Shown: one piece after another, positions 37,501-50,204 of the stretch
Layout of the letters: each line of letters starts with the position of its first letter
Position numbering within the stretch: position 1 is the stretch's first letter
Source: Strix aluco
Taxonomy: Eukaryota > Chordata > Aves > Strigiformes > Strigidae
Direction of reading: 5' to 3'
Length of the DNA: 64,000 nucleotides
Assembly (NCBI RefSeq): GCF_031877795.1
Contig: NC_133942.1
Location: 2,356,001 to 2,420,000, forward strand
Notes under the pieces: model-generated
Seen by the model: the letters and a program-made list of their open reading frames with translations, nothing else
What the model was told of the DNA's origin: nothing
Databases searched by the model: none
Made by a program: the position numbers and the translations under genes

Positions 37501-37951
37501 CTAAGTGGCACGGCTTATGTTCTTCCAAGCACTCAGGGGCATTAGTTCAAAGCAAAAACAATTAATCTGCACCTTGACAGTAGGGTTTGTTTGGGCTTTC
37601 CCCATCCTTTTCTGACACCACACAAAAAAAAAAGAAGTCTGGCCTTCTTTGCTTGTGCTGATCGGTTTGTTGGATGTCAACGAAAACAGACTAACTTAAA
37701 TATACAACACCTGTTACCTTTTCAGTCAAAAGCCGAGTTTCACAAAAGCTCCATATCCACAACATGCCTCCTTGAGGACTTCAGGTAGGTAAGGATTAAA
37801 CACAAAGCCAGATCTTCAGGTGGTGTAAATGGATACAGCCTATGGGCTTAAACAAATCAATTCTCATCAGCCCAACACCCTGAACGAGTGCTCCACCCTA
37901 TGCTTTTAGAAAAGGTAATAGAAAAATAACCCAGGGGGAGGGAGGAAGACT

Positions 37952-38062
37952 GTTCCAAAAAAAAAAAAACAACCCAAAACCCAACAAAAGAACAACAACA
38001 AAAGAAAGAAAAAAAAAAGAAAAAAAACCAAAACAAACCAGAATACCACAAAAAAAAAATTT
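37952..38062 (+). repeat. A-rich low-complexity stretch
   Basis: Runs of A8-A12 interrupted by single C or G over about 110 bases. There is no recognisable element upstream and no target-site duplication seen. Confidence 0.8.
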
Positions 38063-41000
38063 AGAATAATTACTCAGGCTTTTTCTCACATATAATTATG
38101 AGCACCAGATCTAACAAGGCCTAGTTACCTACAGATTTGCATGTTGTGGCTAGTTCATTTTAATGTCTAAGCACTCCCAGCAGCCAGGACACACACAAAG
38201 CTCTTCTAGGTTGACTCTTTGACACTGATGATAGAATGAGCTCACCAGGCAGCTTTTCTCTCAGCCAGAGACCGTACGGGAGTCTCTCTCCTCCAAATTT
38301 CTCAAAACTTAATAAAACTTAATAATTTTTAAGACTTCCATTCCTTTGACAAATACTGCAAAAGCAACCAACAACTTCAAAAATATCTGGTGCAGATTAA
38401 TATACAAACAGTACACCAGGACATAGGACAGCAAATCTTGTTTCCATAGGAAATCAGCATAAGCTCTTTTCACCGTATTGTGTTTTCATCTGTCCTCTGA
38501 GCAACACAATTTACCAAGGGTTTGCAAGCTTCATTTCTGACTTCCAAGACAGAAAAACAGTTTCAAGAGGAATGGAGGAGACCAACAATATACCAAGGGA
38601 GAAATGCTAAAGGCATTGTAGTTGAAAACCTATTGCACTGCCTGCCCATCCCACCCTTCCTTCCCTCAGCACTGCTCAGCCCAACACACACAAGGCTCAG
38701 AGGAAGCTACAAGCAATGGGGGCATTTAGCTCCACTGAAGGCAGCAGCACTAGAACACTAGCTGAGGATCCAGATCCAGCAGCATGTGTTTGTAAACAGC
38801 TTTTAATTCCTTCATTATTTACTACTAAAAAAAATCTCCATAGATTTCATATAGTTACTGTTTTCACCATCTAAATGATAAAGAAACAGTGGTTTCTGAA
38901 AACCAGAAACAAAAACCTGGGCAACAAAAGGAGTTCAAGCTCCTGTACCTTTTTTTTTTTTTATTTGAACTGGGGAAGTGGGCCATCTTCACTGCCCTTT
39001 CAAGCCTCCCTCAAATCCCTGACTTGAAACAGTTGTTCAGCTCCTCACAGTTCCTCACCAATAGCTCTCATGCCTCTCTCAAGCTGTTCTGTGTCACGTC
39101 AAGTCTTGTTTTATTTTAACTGTACAAACTCTTTAAGACAAGGACTTAGCCTATATTTAGAAAATGCTGCATAAAGATATAGTGCTGTGTAGGAGTTTTA
39201 CAATTTCTCTGGTGTTCAACTTCAGCATTTTGGAAGTCACACGCATTGTCCTGGGCAATTGCAAACTATAAGGAAAAAAAAGAATCATTAATATGAGTAG
39301 AGAATTGATTCCTTTAGACATACTTTTTCTTCCCTTGACCATTTTCAAAGCATATAGAATCAAAATAAAATTGCCACACTGTAGGATCTCAACCAAAATC
39401 AAATGAAAGCATGAGAAAACAAACTCTATAGAGTTCTGACACCCTTCTCCCACAGTCACTTCTTGCTCACTCTAGTGAACAGTATCACCCTAAGGCCTTC
39501 TTGCACTAAGGCTACAATTGCCAATACACAGTTTTCAGAAACATCTCGCCCACAACATATTAAACTCCTTAAGACCAGGGTGAGCAGGAGTTTTTTTGTT
39601 ATTTTCTCCCCTCTGGTTATTAAGCATTTAAGAGAGCTGATAGTATATTTTAAAAGCTGTGAACTTACGTTTGCATTTTACTGTACTAGAGCAAGTAAAT
39701 GAAAGAAATTCTTTGTTCTGAAACATTCACTGTTCCTGTTCTACATCCAGAACAGAGCGCAGCTTTCAACCAAAAGCACCACAGCTTACCTTCTGACCGT
39801 CACAAAGAACATTTGAATTTTACACGTGTATGTATGCACACAGGATGTACGCAGTATTTACCCCAGAAAGTTGATTCTTACGGTGTCTAGGGAATGTTAT
39901 GTATCCCTGTAAGCAACTCACTGGGTGGGTTAGCTAAAAACTTCATTCAAGTCTTGCAACACCCTAGTCGTCTTCATCTGCTAACACTCTTAATTTGAAA
40001 CCGTTACAGGTATAAATGATGTGTCTCTTGACAAAGAAGATTCAGAGGCATAACCAAGTTATTAGGCCTTTAGCTACGCCACCTAAGGCGGCTGTTTGCA
40101 TGCTCCTAGCTCATGTCAAACGCTAAATGAAAAAAGTTCAAACTAACTTTTCTGTACATTAAAGCGTAGCAGAGCTGCAGATCTGACAGTCTGAAACAGC
40201 CTTGTAGCTTCTGGTTCCGATTTCTGCCCGATAAAAGTTTAATCTGTAACAAAATCTATCATTAATAAACAACTGCACATTAGACCCTGTTTAAGGGCCA
40301 TAAGCAAGTACTAAAGACTGGTGTGAAATTTGCTGAGACCTGCCACAGACAGTCAGCCACCAAAAACATATTTGACCAAGATCGGGATGTTAATTTTAAA
40401 ATGAGGATTTAGAGAGGATCGAGACTACCTTGTGGCTAATGTGACTGATCCCTGAATTTCTTCTAGCAGCCCTTTTGTGGTGGAGTAGAACAAAGGCTTA
40501 ACAGCTGATTTTTCTTTCATTCCCCACCACCTCCCCTCTATGTCTTTTTCTTCCCCATCTCAGCAGATGCCCCAGAGTTTGCTCACTATAAAATAAAGAT
40601 TAGCAGATAAAAAGAAGCCATTTCTGGTGTCAGCTCTTAACAGCTAATTTCTCTATATTCCTTTTACTTCATCCCCATCTACTCCACATGCACGTTTTCC
40701 ACAACTCTCTTCTCAATTTTATTTTGAAACAGTTTTCCCAAATCTTATATTCTTCCTCTACTTTCCCATTATTCGTAAACTTCTGAAAACCTAAAATCCA
40801 GGCAATCACTTTAACATCCCTGGTCTTTTTAACCTCTGCTCCAGCTGGACTTCATAAAAACTCTAAATGCCTTGTTTACCACCTGATATTGTGCCCTTAC
40901 ATAATTATCATTAGTATTGAATACTAATACTAATGCCCATATATACAGAACACTCTTTTCAGATACACTGAACTGACATCAATTTTATTTGCAGTGTCTT

Positions 41001-42112
41001 GACCATTCTAAAGTTCCTATTCCTATTCTTCTGGACTCTCAACTCATTGTAAGAAAAAAAAATTGATAACCTAATTTTTAGAGCTACCGAGAATTTAATG
41101 ATGTAACAAAAACCATCAAAACAGTACATGCTCAGTAACTTCTGAAAATCATTCCCTGATGAAAATAAATGCTGTACAAAGCAAACAGATACTAAAATAT
41201 TATTTAAGGATATAAGCAAGACCTCATTAAAATCAGCAGCAGTTTTGCCACTGGCTTACAGGGCCAACACTTCTCACAGAGCCTATAGCTGCTACGTTAA
41301 AAAAAAAAGGTTCAAAACACTAACAAATTGTGATGCTTGAGTCTTCTACAAACCCCTGGAGGAGTCCCACAAAACAAAACCAGTTTATTTTGCTACTTCC
41401 ACTGAGGCAGAGCCTTGCGCCCCCTTCGCACCCCACACCCCTTAAACACATCTCCTTTTGGACTGGGGAACTGCACCCACAGCTGAAGGCACCATCTGCT
41501 CTCAAGGTATTTGAGAGGTCTGCAAATCTGAAAGAACGTATATCGACTTGCAGCATCACTTTAAATTCATATGTAGAAAGCCACATCATTTTCCCTATTG
41601 CCATTTTCTGCCAGTCACCTCCCTTTAGCAATATCAAGAGAAAAAACATTAATATATCACTGGAAGAATCTGCTTACCAAGGCAGCTTATTAGTATTTCT
41701 GAATACTGCAAATTAAATCAGCTTGTTAGCACTTTCATCCTTTAAGCATATAGATTAGGTTCTTATTTAAAATTTCTGTGTTAACAGCAGAATAAATATT
41801 ATTTTTCTTGTACAGACTAAAGTATGGTAACAGTTAATAAAGAAAATGAAAGGCAATCTTATTTTTGGCAGGACTGTTATTCCGTTTCCATTGTACGTGT
41901 GCCACAACATGTTCAGCTGATCATCAAGAATCCAGCCTGCATATTTTAAGGTTATAAAACCTGTTAAAACAGTCACCAAGGCTCCTATTCAAATCAGTAG
42001 CAGTTCGGTCACAGGCTTAAATGGCCAAAACTTCTTCAAGAATTCATAGAAAACTTCGCTCTTCTCCTCTCTACTCACCAGTCATATAGTAAAAAATGAA
42101 TGCAAAACACTT

Positions 42113-42134
42113 TAAATAAATGAATAAATAAATG
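42113..42134 (+). repeat. (AAAT)n microsatellite
   Basis: Imperfect AAAT units (TAAATAAATGAATAAATAAA). Confidence 0.8.
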
Positions 42135-43381
42135 AGCCGGGATAGTTCAGAAATACACCCCCTGGATTGGCACTGCACTAAATAAGAGTGAGAAGACACT
42201 GCAGAATGTGGAACTGTTACCTAGCACACAGACAAAATCCAAAGCCCCCAATGCGGTTTATTTGGCTGCTGGCAGAGGGGCAGAAGCTGCCGCCGTCACA
42301 CCCCAGCACAGCACACCCCTCCCACCGCCTTCTGCCCCTACCAGGTGCCTTCATCTCTCTCGGGTCCCAGGTTTGCTGGCACAGCTAACGATGGCAGGGG
42401 AACATCATCTGCACAAATGTCATTGCTGCAGCGGTTCTGCTTCCAACCACGATGGCACAAGCAGCACAGAGATGAGGAGCCTGTTGAATACTTCTGTCCT
42501 TTCACCCAAATCTAAATCTCACTGTACTATACAGAATCAGTAAATCACTTGAGAGCTGCTACTTTCACATGAAAACATCTGAAGAGATCCCATCACGATG
42601 GCACGGCAAAGAAACAGAGAAGAGGCCAGAAAACAAGAGTGAAGGAAACAAAAACAGAGAAGAAAGCTGGAGCTGGAAATGCACTGGAACCAGTCAATAT
42701 ATTTTCACAAGCAGTGATTTGCACTACCAAAACGTACAGGCAAAGAGTATTTTTTAAAGCTTCCTCCCAGCCTGTCACAGGTGGTTCCTCACACTGGCAG
42801 ACAGCTGTGACCCTCAGAAGCATTACTGACCCAGCTGGGTCTCAAATTCCTGGTATGCTGGAGCATTATACAAAATTAAGTGGTATTTCCTTAAATAATG
42901 TAAAAGTGACATTACATTCTAGAGTGTTGAACTGCTTTCTCTCAAACTTAACGCCAAAGAAGATCCAGGAAAAGCTTTTTCTCCTAGACTGAAAAAATAA
43001 TCTGCTAGTATTAGTCTTTACAGAGAAAATGCTGCATAACTTTACACCCAAACCCTGCAACTGGGTGTGCAGGAAGTTTCCACATCTACACTAAACTATA
43101 AAAAACCCCTACACTAACACAGTTAAGTCACTGAGATAGACTGTGGGACTTGCGATGCATATTCCAGTTCAACGGCCTTTCTCTAGCACAAAGCAGCTGT
43201 GACTTCACCACAACCACTGAGTCCATTTCCCACCTATGAAGGAAATAATTACACATTCATATCTCAGCACTCACAGGGGCTTACACAGCAACACCCAGGG
43301 CAAAAAAATAGTGCTGTCTATAGGCAACTTAGAACATCATCATTCAGATCTTGTAATGCACCTCAATGGTGTATTTGGGTT

Positions 43382-43410
43382 GGTTTTTTTTTTTTTCTTT
43401 TTTTTTTTTA
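43382..43410 (+). repeat. Poly-T tract with one interruption
   Basis: Two T runs separated by a C, in a TTGGGTTGG...TTTAG context. No retroelement body recognised on either side. Confidence 0.8.
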
Positions 43411-46400
43411 GTTTTTCTGCAGAATTATAAAATGCATGCAACAGATTACAGTGCTCATTGTAAAAACTTCTTGCTTTTTCCACATCCAGGACTTCTCTGC
43501 TTTTACTTATTGCTTGCCTGTGGTTTCTTTTCCCTTACACTATCACTGTATTTTACTATAAAACAACTATCCTGTACAGGACAGATCATGTTTCAGGTAA
43601 AAGCAGTAGACTTTGTAGGAAACGTTAACATTTTGTCGCCATACAATGAAAAAATGATACTATAGTCTTCAGTCAGAGGGTGTGTGGGTTTATATTACCC
43701 CAGCAATACCCTCTGCCATGCAGTGCAGGGAGAACAAGGCAAAAGCAGTAAATACAAGTAACCACGTGTTTAACTAGTGAACAGCGACAGGGGTTTAATA
43801 CAATTGCATGTAACATCTATGGCTGCACCTTCCACAACCTCAGTGTTAAAGGCCCTTGCTGAAACACAGGGGGACACATCAACTGTCACAAGCACAAATC
43901 ACACTGCACATTCCGAGTGCTCACAAGTTCTGCCGTGGCACACAGCCAGCACGTCCAACAGCTGAAGTCTAATACAAAAGCATATTTACTTTATCAAGGC
44001 AACCCAAGTTTACTATCACTGCAGAAAACTGCCAAATCAATGCAATAACAAGAGAAACACTTGATGAAGCTGCAAACCCAGCCCCTACTTGCCATTATTT
44101 ATGTGCACGTTTCCTTTGGTTCCCCCCCCCCCGACAAGCCCCTCCAAGTGCCACAAAACTGCTTTGTAAGGGAAAGACCTGGAGCACTGAACCTTATAAC
44201 AAGCAGTAACTTCTGCAAGACAGAGGATAGAGTTCAGTTCTTCCCCCTAGCAAGCTGGTAGTTACTCCAAAAACAAAGCATGCACTGCTCATTGGTTTGA
44301 CCTGAAGTGTCTACTGGGGTTTTTTTCCATTAATACTTTCACTGACACACAAACGCTGTTTCATCTCGTGCTTTACTTGTATTAATCAACCCCAGAAAAA
44401 CAACTGTGCAGCTTTCACTTCTTCACCTTGCCTCAAAGCTCTGTAACACCTGGTGAACACACAGCTCCTTCTATCAGGACATCTCCAGAAGCTGATGCAG
44501 CATGACAGACCATGCTCACACACAAACACACACTGAGATCTGGAGACACAAGATGCTTTTTCAGCATCTTCTGTGACTAACAGACTGAAATCCCCAACGC
44601 TCTCTCCTGTAACCCAGCCCCGGTGCGTGCCCTGTGCTCTGTCCCGGGTCCTCCTCCTGGTCCAGCTCCCCACGTCCATCCCCTCTCAGGCTGCCCCAAG
44701 CTCTCCCCACGCAGGCCTGGCTCAAGCCAACATGCCCCCGCTATTCCAACAGTCCTGCAGGGCCTCAGCCAGGGCACAGGACTTCACCCTGCAGGCTGAC
44801 AGACAACTTTCCCACAGAACTCCATTCCCTCACCTCACTGCTGCAGAGAGCTGCTGCTGCCTTTGGCATCCTCCAGGCCAAACTCAGGGAGTTCTTCAAA
44901 CTCCAGGGATCGCTGCAGTCCGCACTAAAACTGGGTAAAGGAACCCCAATGTGCAGAAAATATCCCTTGGGTGTACAAGATGCTCTCGGCAGACCCTGCA
45001 CAGCCGTGTGTTACCCTCTCCCCAGACAGTGCTGCCTGTTGAGGGGATGTTGCTCTCCGGTTGGGATCCCCGAGATGAATACCAGCTTCGGGTGAAAAGA
45101 GCCATCATCACGCCTCTAAGGGGACTTTTCTAAGGCTCGTCATTCCTCTGGGCTATTCCAGGTCTGAGTCAGCCCTTCCCATTTCCATTGCTAAGAAAAC
45201 ATTCTTGAAATATTTTTTACTGTTTCTGCAATAATTCTCTGTCCTACAGCAGCCTCAAAAATCATGGCTAAAGCAGCTGCTGCAGAGACAATGAACAACG
45301 CAGAAATATTTTATGTGCTATCACTACTTCTAGCTAGATAAATACAAATACTGCTGTCCTTCATACCAACTGCATTTGTCCTACAGAAACACACACAGTG
45401 AGGAGCTGTAGAGGACAAGAACCCTCCTGAATGATCAGGCGCAACGTCTTTGCTCTCTGAGCTTTTCCAGGTCATTAATATTTCACTTCTATGAATTCCT
45501 CAGCTGCTTTTACAACAGGTTCCTCTCTCTCCTTCTGAAGTATGAGCAAGAGGACTTGTTTGAAGCACCCAGCAGACCTTGCCTCCCTCCCCACCCCCGT
45601 GCCCCTGAGAGTTTAACACCTCCAGTGCAATCTATCCCAGATAGAAAACCCCCACGGGCGGAGCAGAGGGTCAGAGGAGATTCTGAGTCTCCCTTCTAGT
45701 TCCAGCAGCTCTAAAGGTGCGCAGTAAGAAAATAAAGCGTACCGCAGTGTCTCTCCATGCCTGCTGTTGGAAAGCACGGGCCGTCCTGCAGCTCCTGCCC
45801 CCAACCGCCCCGGGCAGAGGCCGCCCAGGACAGCCGGTGCCTCGGCCCCCCCAGCCCCATTCTGAGCCCCCCGCTCACCGCCCGCCCGCAGGGTCAGTGC
45901 CGATCGCTCCGTGACCACCGGAGAGGAAAAGCCCCGCACCGACAGAGCGGAGAAACGCCCCGAACAGCCTCTGCTCTCCCGCCCCTCCCGCGGCAGCAGC
46001 GAGGCCGGAGCTCACTCCCCGGGAGCGGGGCGGCTGCCGCGGGACCGGCTCCCCCGCTGTGCCCCGGCCCCCCCCAGCACCGCGGCCCCGCCGGCGCCGC
46101 CTCTGCCCCGGGACGGGCCGCCCCCCGGGGGACCCCTGCGGGCACCGAGACCCTGCCCGCCCCGCCGCCAAGGCGCTACCGCCGGCGCCCCCCCCGCGCC
46201 GGCCGCCCTCGCTCGTCCCCGCCGCTCCCGGAGCGCGGCCCCCGGGGATCGGCGCAGAGCTGCGGCCCCGGGACCGCCCCGACGCGACCCCCGCCCGCCT
46301 CCCCTCAGCACCCGGGAGCCGAGGCGGCCCCCCCGCCGCCCGCACCCCCGCCCTCCCCCGCCAGCCGCAGCGGCCCGGCCCGGCTCCTCAGCGTGGCGGC

Positions 46401-46425
46401 ACCGCCCGGGCCGGGGCCGCGTTAC

Positions 46426-46700
46426 CTGCCCGGGCTCCTCCAGCGCCCGGCTCTGCTCGTTGTCCGCCGGCGGGGGCTGGGGACGCTCCTGGACGCTGTG
46501 ACCCCGGAGTATCGCCCGGCCCGGACTGACAGCCCCCCTCTGCCGGAGCGGCGGGACCAGCGCCCGGGCACTGCCGGCGGCGAGGCGGGCAGGGGAGGGC
46601 AGGCCGCGGGGCGGGCCCGGCGGGGCCAGGGCACCTTCCCGGGGCACTCGAGGTGGTGCTGCCGCTGCGGGGGCGGGCCCTGAGGGCTCCGGGGGCTGCG
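46426..46700 (-). other. Candidate minus-strand first exon
   Basis: A good splice donor, GGGCAG|GTAACG in minus-strand sense, sits at 46424-46425 inside the CpG island and could end a first exon of a divergent transcript. The upstream limit is arbitrary. No matching downstream exon was identified, so assignment to the HYDIN-like gene is only inference from strand and position. Confidence 0.3.
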
Positions 46701-46784
46701 GCACAGAAGCCTCGGAGACAGCCCCGCGCCGCGCAGCACTGCCCCGGGGCGAAGCGCAGCTGCCGCCTGACAGGAAACCTACCC

Positions 46785-46808
46785 CCGGACCGGACCGGAC
46801 CGGACCGG
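46785..46808 (+). repeat. (CCGGA)n short tandem repeat in promoter
   Basis: About five perfect CCGGA units in the middle of the CpG island. Each unit contains a GGA core, and the palindromic CCGG sites are potential methylation targets. Confidence 0.85.
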
Positions 46809-46949
46809 CCCCGGCCCAGCCCCTGTCCAGCCGCGGCCCCGCCCCGCCCCGGCCCGGCCCCGCCGCGTGGCCCCGCCCCGCCTCTCGCCGCGCTCCGCCG
46901 TTGCTCCGACGGGGAGAAGCCGCGGCCGTGCCGTTGGTTCCGTTGGGGA

Positions 46950-47033
46950 GCGGCGGCGGTTGACAGGGCAGCTCGGCGGCAGCTCGGCGGCAGCTCGGTG
47001 GCAGCTCGGCGGCGCGGCCCTCGCCTGGCGGAG
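46950..47033 (+). other. KIF20B: Candidate non-coding first exon of the KIF20B-like gene
   Basis: A plausible donor, GCGGAG|GTGGGT, follows position 47033. The first coding exon lies at 49527 after a proper acceptor, so a 5' UTR exon in the CpG island is expected. Its start is not determinable from sequence; other donors, such as GTAAGC near 47430, are also possible. Confidence 0.35.
46969..47012 (+). repeat. 11-bp tandem repeat (CAGCTCGGCGG x4)
   Basis: Four copies, one with a single C-to-T change, just inside the candidate first exon of the plus-strand gene. Confidence 0.88.
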
Positions 47034-47243
47034 GTGGGTGCCGGGGCTGGCCCGGCCTGGCGGGGGCTCTCCGGGAAGGCGTTGCGGGGCTGCCGGCCCC
47101 TCGCTGGAGGAGGGAAGGAGGCGGCGGTTGCGGCCTGGGGGTGGCGGAGCTGGGAGCGGTGCTGGGGGCTCTGCGTGGCGGGCGGGGCTGAGGCCTCTTC
47201 CCCCGCCTCTCCCCGCAGCAGCCGCGGTTACTCCCGGCGTTAC

Positions 47244-47273
47244 GGGGGGGGGGGGAAAGGCTGGGGGGGGGGG
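47244..47273 (+). repeat. Paired poly-G tracts (G12 and G11)
   Basis: G12 at 47244-47255 and G11 at 47263-47273 are separated by AAAGGCT, immediately downstream of the CpG-island core. The pattern is compatible with G-quadruplex formation on the plus strand. Confidence 0.85.
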
Positions 47274-48583
47274 AGGAAACTTTCCGGTGCTGCTGTGGGG
47301 CGGCAGGGAGCGGCCAGGGCCATGGCAAGGCCGTGCGGCAGTGTCCGTGAGAGCGGGAAACCTGCGGAGCCTTGTGCTGAGAGACGGGCATCTGCAGAGG
47401 GAACAGGCTCCGTTTGAATCTCTTTCAGTGTAAGCGCTGATGCGTTGTGGTTTTATAAGCTGCCGGCTGTGAGGTTTGGAGCCTTTCCAGCCCCTGTGCT
47501 GCCTGGCAGCGCTGCAGGCTGTGTGTGTGCGGTGAGCACGCTTGGCTTGGTGTGCCAGTCGGGATCCCCCTCGGAAGGTGTCTGCAGCTCCAAACTCTGC
47601 TGGCACCGTGAGCAGAATTACAGGGACATCTCCCAGCACACAAGTCCGTTGGAGTGGCCCCAGGCAGGCAGTGTGCCCGTTTGCCCCAGCACATCCCAGG
47701 GAATGACGGTGCTGTGTGACTGACACAGTGTGCAGACAGACGGACAGTCGCACCTTGTCTGTGACCTGTGTTAGTGGTGGGACCTGACTTCTCGGAGTGC
47801 GGGGCTCGCAGGAATGCTTTGGATTCCAGCTTGGCTGGCAGAGCTTCATGTTTGCCTTTGGCCCCTTGGGTAAAAAAGCACAGAGTGAGAGCATAGTCTT
47901 GACAAATCACACTCTAAAATAAGCTTATATTTAAACCAACTAAACTGTCAGTTACCTAACAAATATGTTTCCTGTCAAGGTCTGGTAAGAGTTTTGCCCT
48001 GGGACTTGTGTAGCTGATGAATAACACTTCTGGATCGACACAGCACAGGTATGTTTCTTTCCAGCAGTAGCTTATTCCCAGCTCAGTGTTTGTTCAAGCT
48101 TTGTCAGTATTTCAGGCCAAGTTGTTCCTGGTTTTCATATAGTTGTCTGACAAGAACTGTAGATCAAACTAAATGTTGATGCTTAGTTTATGTATCGCTT
48201 TACCTCATTTGCCTCTTGGTGAAGTTTGTCTGGCTTCATGAAGTCCTGGATCTGCCTTTTACAAGCTGGATGGGAAGGCTGAGCTGTTAACTGTTCTGAC
48301 CCCAAAGTGCTGGCGTCTTTCAGGTTCTTTGCTGGGGGGAACAAAAATATTACGACCGCTTAATAGGCAATGCTTTTTCTGAGCAAAAGGGCTTTGAACC
48401 AGCCCTGGTCTGTCTGCTGCTTTAATGAACACCATGTGTTCTCCATTAGTATTTAGAGACAAAATGTATATGCATGGCTGTAGCACAGACATGGGAATGT
48501 AGTATTAGAGACCATTGACTCATCCTGTCCAAAGCTTCAAAACTGCAGGACGCCACGTGGTAGGTGTCCAACTGCTGGGATGC

Positions 48584-48651
48584 TTGCTGCCACAGTCTGT
48601 GAGTCTACGAGCCCAGGGAGTTGCTGTCATAGTCTGTGAGCCCAAGGAGTT
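48584..48651 (+). repeat. Two-copy imperfect tandem duplication
   Basis: TTGCTGCCACAGTCTGTGAG at 48584 recurs as TTGCTGTCATAGTCTGTGAG at 48621. Both copies continue into CCCAGGGAGTT or CCCAAGGAGTT, with an 8-base insertion in the first. It lies in intron 1 and no function is evident. Confidence 0.75.
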
Positions 48652-49526
48652 AAACTAAATTCATAACAAAAGCTGCCAAGCCACGTCTGTAACATCACAG
48701 GAAAAAGCAATTGAAGAGTGCAGACAAAATATACTAATGTTTTGAAATAAAATGCTCTTTTTAAAGATTATTTTGAAATCTACTTGTCTGCTATCAACAC
48801 TGGATCAATTTACTTCCATTTTCTGTAGCAAATTTTCACTGCCCAGATTCTGAGATGCACAAAAATCATTAAATTTTGGATTAATAAATGAATTGCTGAT
48901 CTGTAAAATGACTGAAAAAAATACTAAAAAGCAGTTCTTTAACTTGCACTCTGGCATGAGGTCTTCTAATTTTCTAGTGTCCCTTTAATAGCTAAAACTA
49001 TCTGCTAGTCTTCAGAATTTCTCTGAACTCTGTCATGTATTAAGCTACACTGTGTTATATTTATAATACCAATTTATTTATCAGGTCCTGCAGAGATAAC
49101 CATGAAGTTTGGGTTACTCTTGCAATGAATTTTTATTCTAAATGGCCACTATAATGGGATGATGGAGAAGTGGATGCGGAACAATAGGATTGTTTGGTGG
49201 GGTTTTTTTTTAATTCTATCTTCCTTGTCAGACATGGGTTTTAGCAAGGTTGTGGTATATGTGTAGGGCTTTTTCCCTGGTAAACAGTTGCTTTGCATTG
49301 GAAGAAGGATGGCTGGTCTTGTTTCATCATGATTTGAACCCCACTGCAGAGCCTCTCCGCAGCTATCAGAAACTTGCTATGTAAATTTTGAACAGGATAA
49401 AGAAAGCTTTCTCCTTAGAGAAACTGCAGCTGTCAGTTTCAAATTGACTTGTCTTATATAAGAGACTTCAGAAGCTTTATGTTATGTGATCAGAAAGCAA
49501 AAAAAGGGTTTTATTTTATCTCACAG

Positions 49527-49671
49527 GATGAAACCGGATTTGGATAAGGAGGACTTTTTCAGACCATCCTATACTGCTGGTGTTGAGCCACTTCAGAGAA
49601 CAGCACCAGGAAGCGTAGAAGGTTTTAAAACAGATCTCTCTTCGGTTTGTGCAAGCTCAAACACAAACCAG
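49527..49671 (+). CDS. KIF20B: KIF20B-like start exon, intact
   Basis: A TTTTATCTCACAG acceptor precedes G-ATG; the ATG is at 49528 and the exon is open for 48 codons to a GTAAGA donor. The product begins MKPDLDKEDFFRPSYTAGVE, with the RPSY motif and a following PLQR..PGSVEGFKTDLSS that match the KIF20B N-terminus. This ATG is chosen because it aligns with the family start and lies right at the acceptor; in-frame codons upstream are intronic. Confidence 0.82.
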
Positions 49672-49954
49672 GTAAGAAAGCTTTAATGTTTGCATTGTTT
49701 GGATTTTTTTTAATGAGCTTAGTCTTTGCATCAATAAGAATAATCAGAATTTTACAGAGAAGATGAAAAGCATCTTTAGTGTGTTTTTAATTTGGAGGAG
49801 ATAGATAGGATTAGACTAAGTTGTGTGGCACTGCATTGATACTTCATTGGGTGCATCAGCCTTCTGTGAATGAGGCTAATTGCCAGCTTGGAGCAGCTTA
49901 ATCATAGAATGGTTTTGTGGGTTTCATTCTTGATCTCTAATTGCCTTAATGTTG

Positions 49955-49990
49955 TATATATATGTGTGTGTGTGTGTATATATATACACA
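49955..49990 (+). repeat. (TA)n(TG)n(TA)n microsatellite
   Basis: A TATATATA block, then seven TG units, then TATATATA, in an intron. The alternating purine-pyrimidine pattern is prone to length change. Confidence 0.9.
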
Positions 49991-50204
49991 TGCTGCAAGA
50001 TTATGAACTCTTAAGTTATTACAGCAAACTTCTGCAGGGGCCTGAGCACTTGTGAAAACTGATGTAGTGAATTACTTTTGCTTCTCTTGTCATCCAATAA
50101 GTCTGTTCAGAATAGCCTGGTGAAAATAAAACTGTCTTAACATGCTAGCTATCCAGCAAAGAATCTAGTCAAATTTCTAACTTCCTTAATTTTTTTAATT
50201 TAAG

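Larger units (their letters stand above)
27433..45700. other. Gene-poor stretch between HYDIN-like exons and CpG island
   Basis: About 18 kb, AT-rich between about 30 and 44 kb. If the HYDIN-like fragment is driven from the CpG island, this would be its 5' introns. The expected N-terminal HYDIN exons were not recognised. Contents seen: an AAAG microsatellite, an A-rich stretch, poly-T and poly-C tracts, and one unidentified exon-like segment at 37367-37500. A GC-rich patch at 34.9-35.7 kb has long overlapping open frames without family resemblance. Confidence 0.6.
45740..47420. promoter_or_regulatory. CpG island, probable bidirectional promoter
   Basis: A sharp rise in GC and CpG density occurs between about 45.75 and 47.4 kb, against AT-rich flanks. 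It contains many GC-box (Sp1-type) cores CCCCGCCCC between about 46.83 and 46.89 kb, a CCGGA pentamer repeat, and an 11-bp GC repeat. There is no clear TATA box, as expected for a housekeeping-type promoter. To the right the KIF20B-like gene begins on the plus strand. To the left a candidate minus-strand first exon has a donor at 46424-46425, and HYDIN-like exons lie farther along the same strand. The long open frames here on both strands (up to 459 codons) are proline/arginine/glycine-rich and follow from GC content, so they are not called genes. Confidence 0.75.
47034..49526 (+). other. Presumed intron 1 of the KIF20B-like gene
   Basis: About 2.5 kb, GC-rich at its left end and AT-rich after 47.9 kb. 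It holds two long G tracts near 47.25 kb and a short duplicated segment at 48.6 kb. No exon or RNA gene recognised. Confidence 0.5.

Noticed and set aside
39157-39459. Minus-strand frame with LNTREIVKLL, similar to a HYDIN N-terminal phrase
   Set aside because: Neighbouring residues do not match the family, and no exon structure surrounds it.
45757-47900. Very long open frames in the CpG island on both strands (up to 459 codons)
   Set aside because: They overlap in several frames, are rich in Pro, Arg, Gly and Ala as GC-rich DNA dictates, and show no domain or family resemblance.
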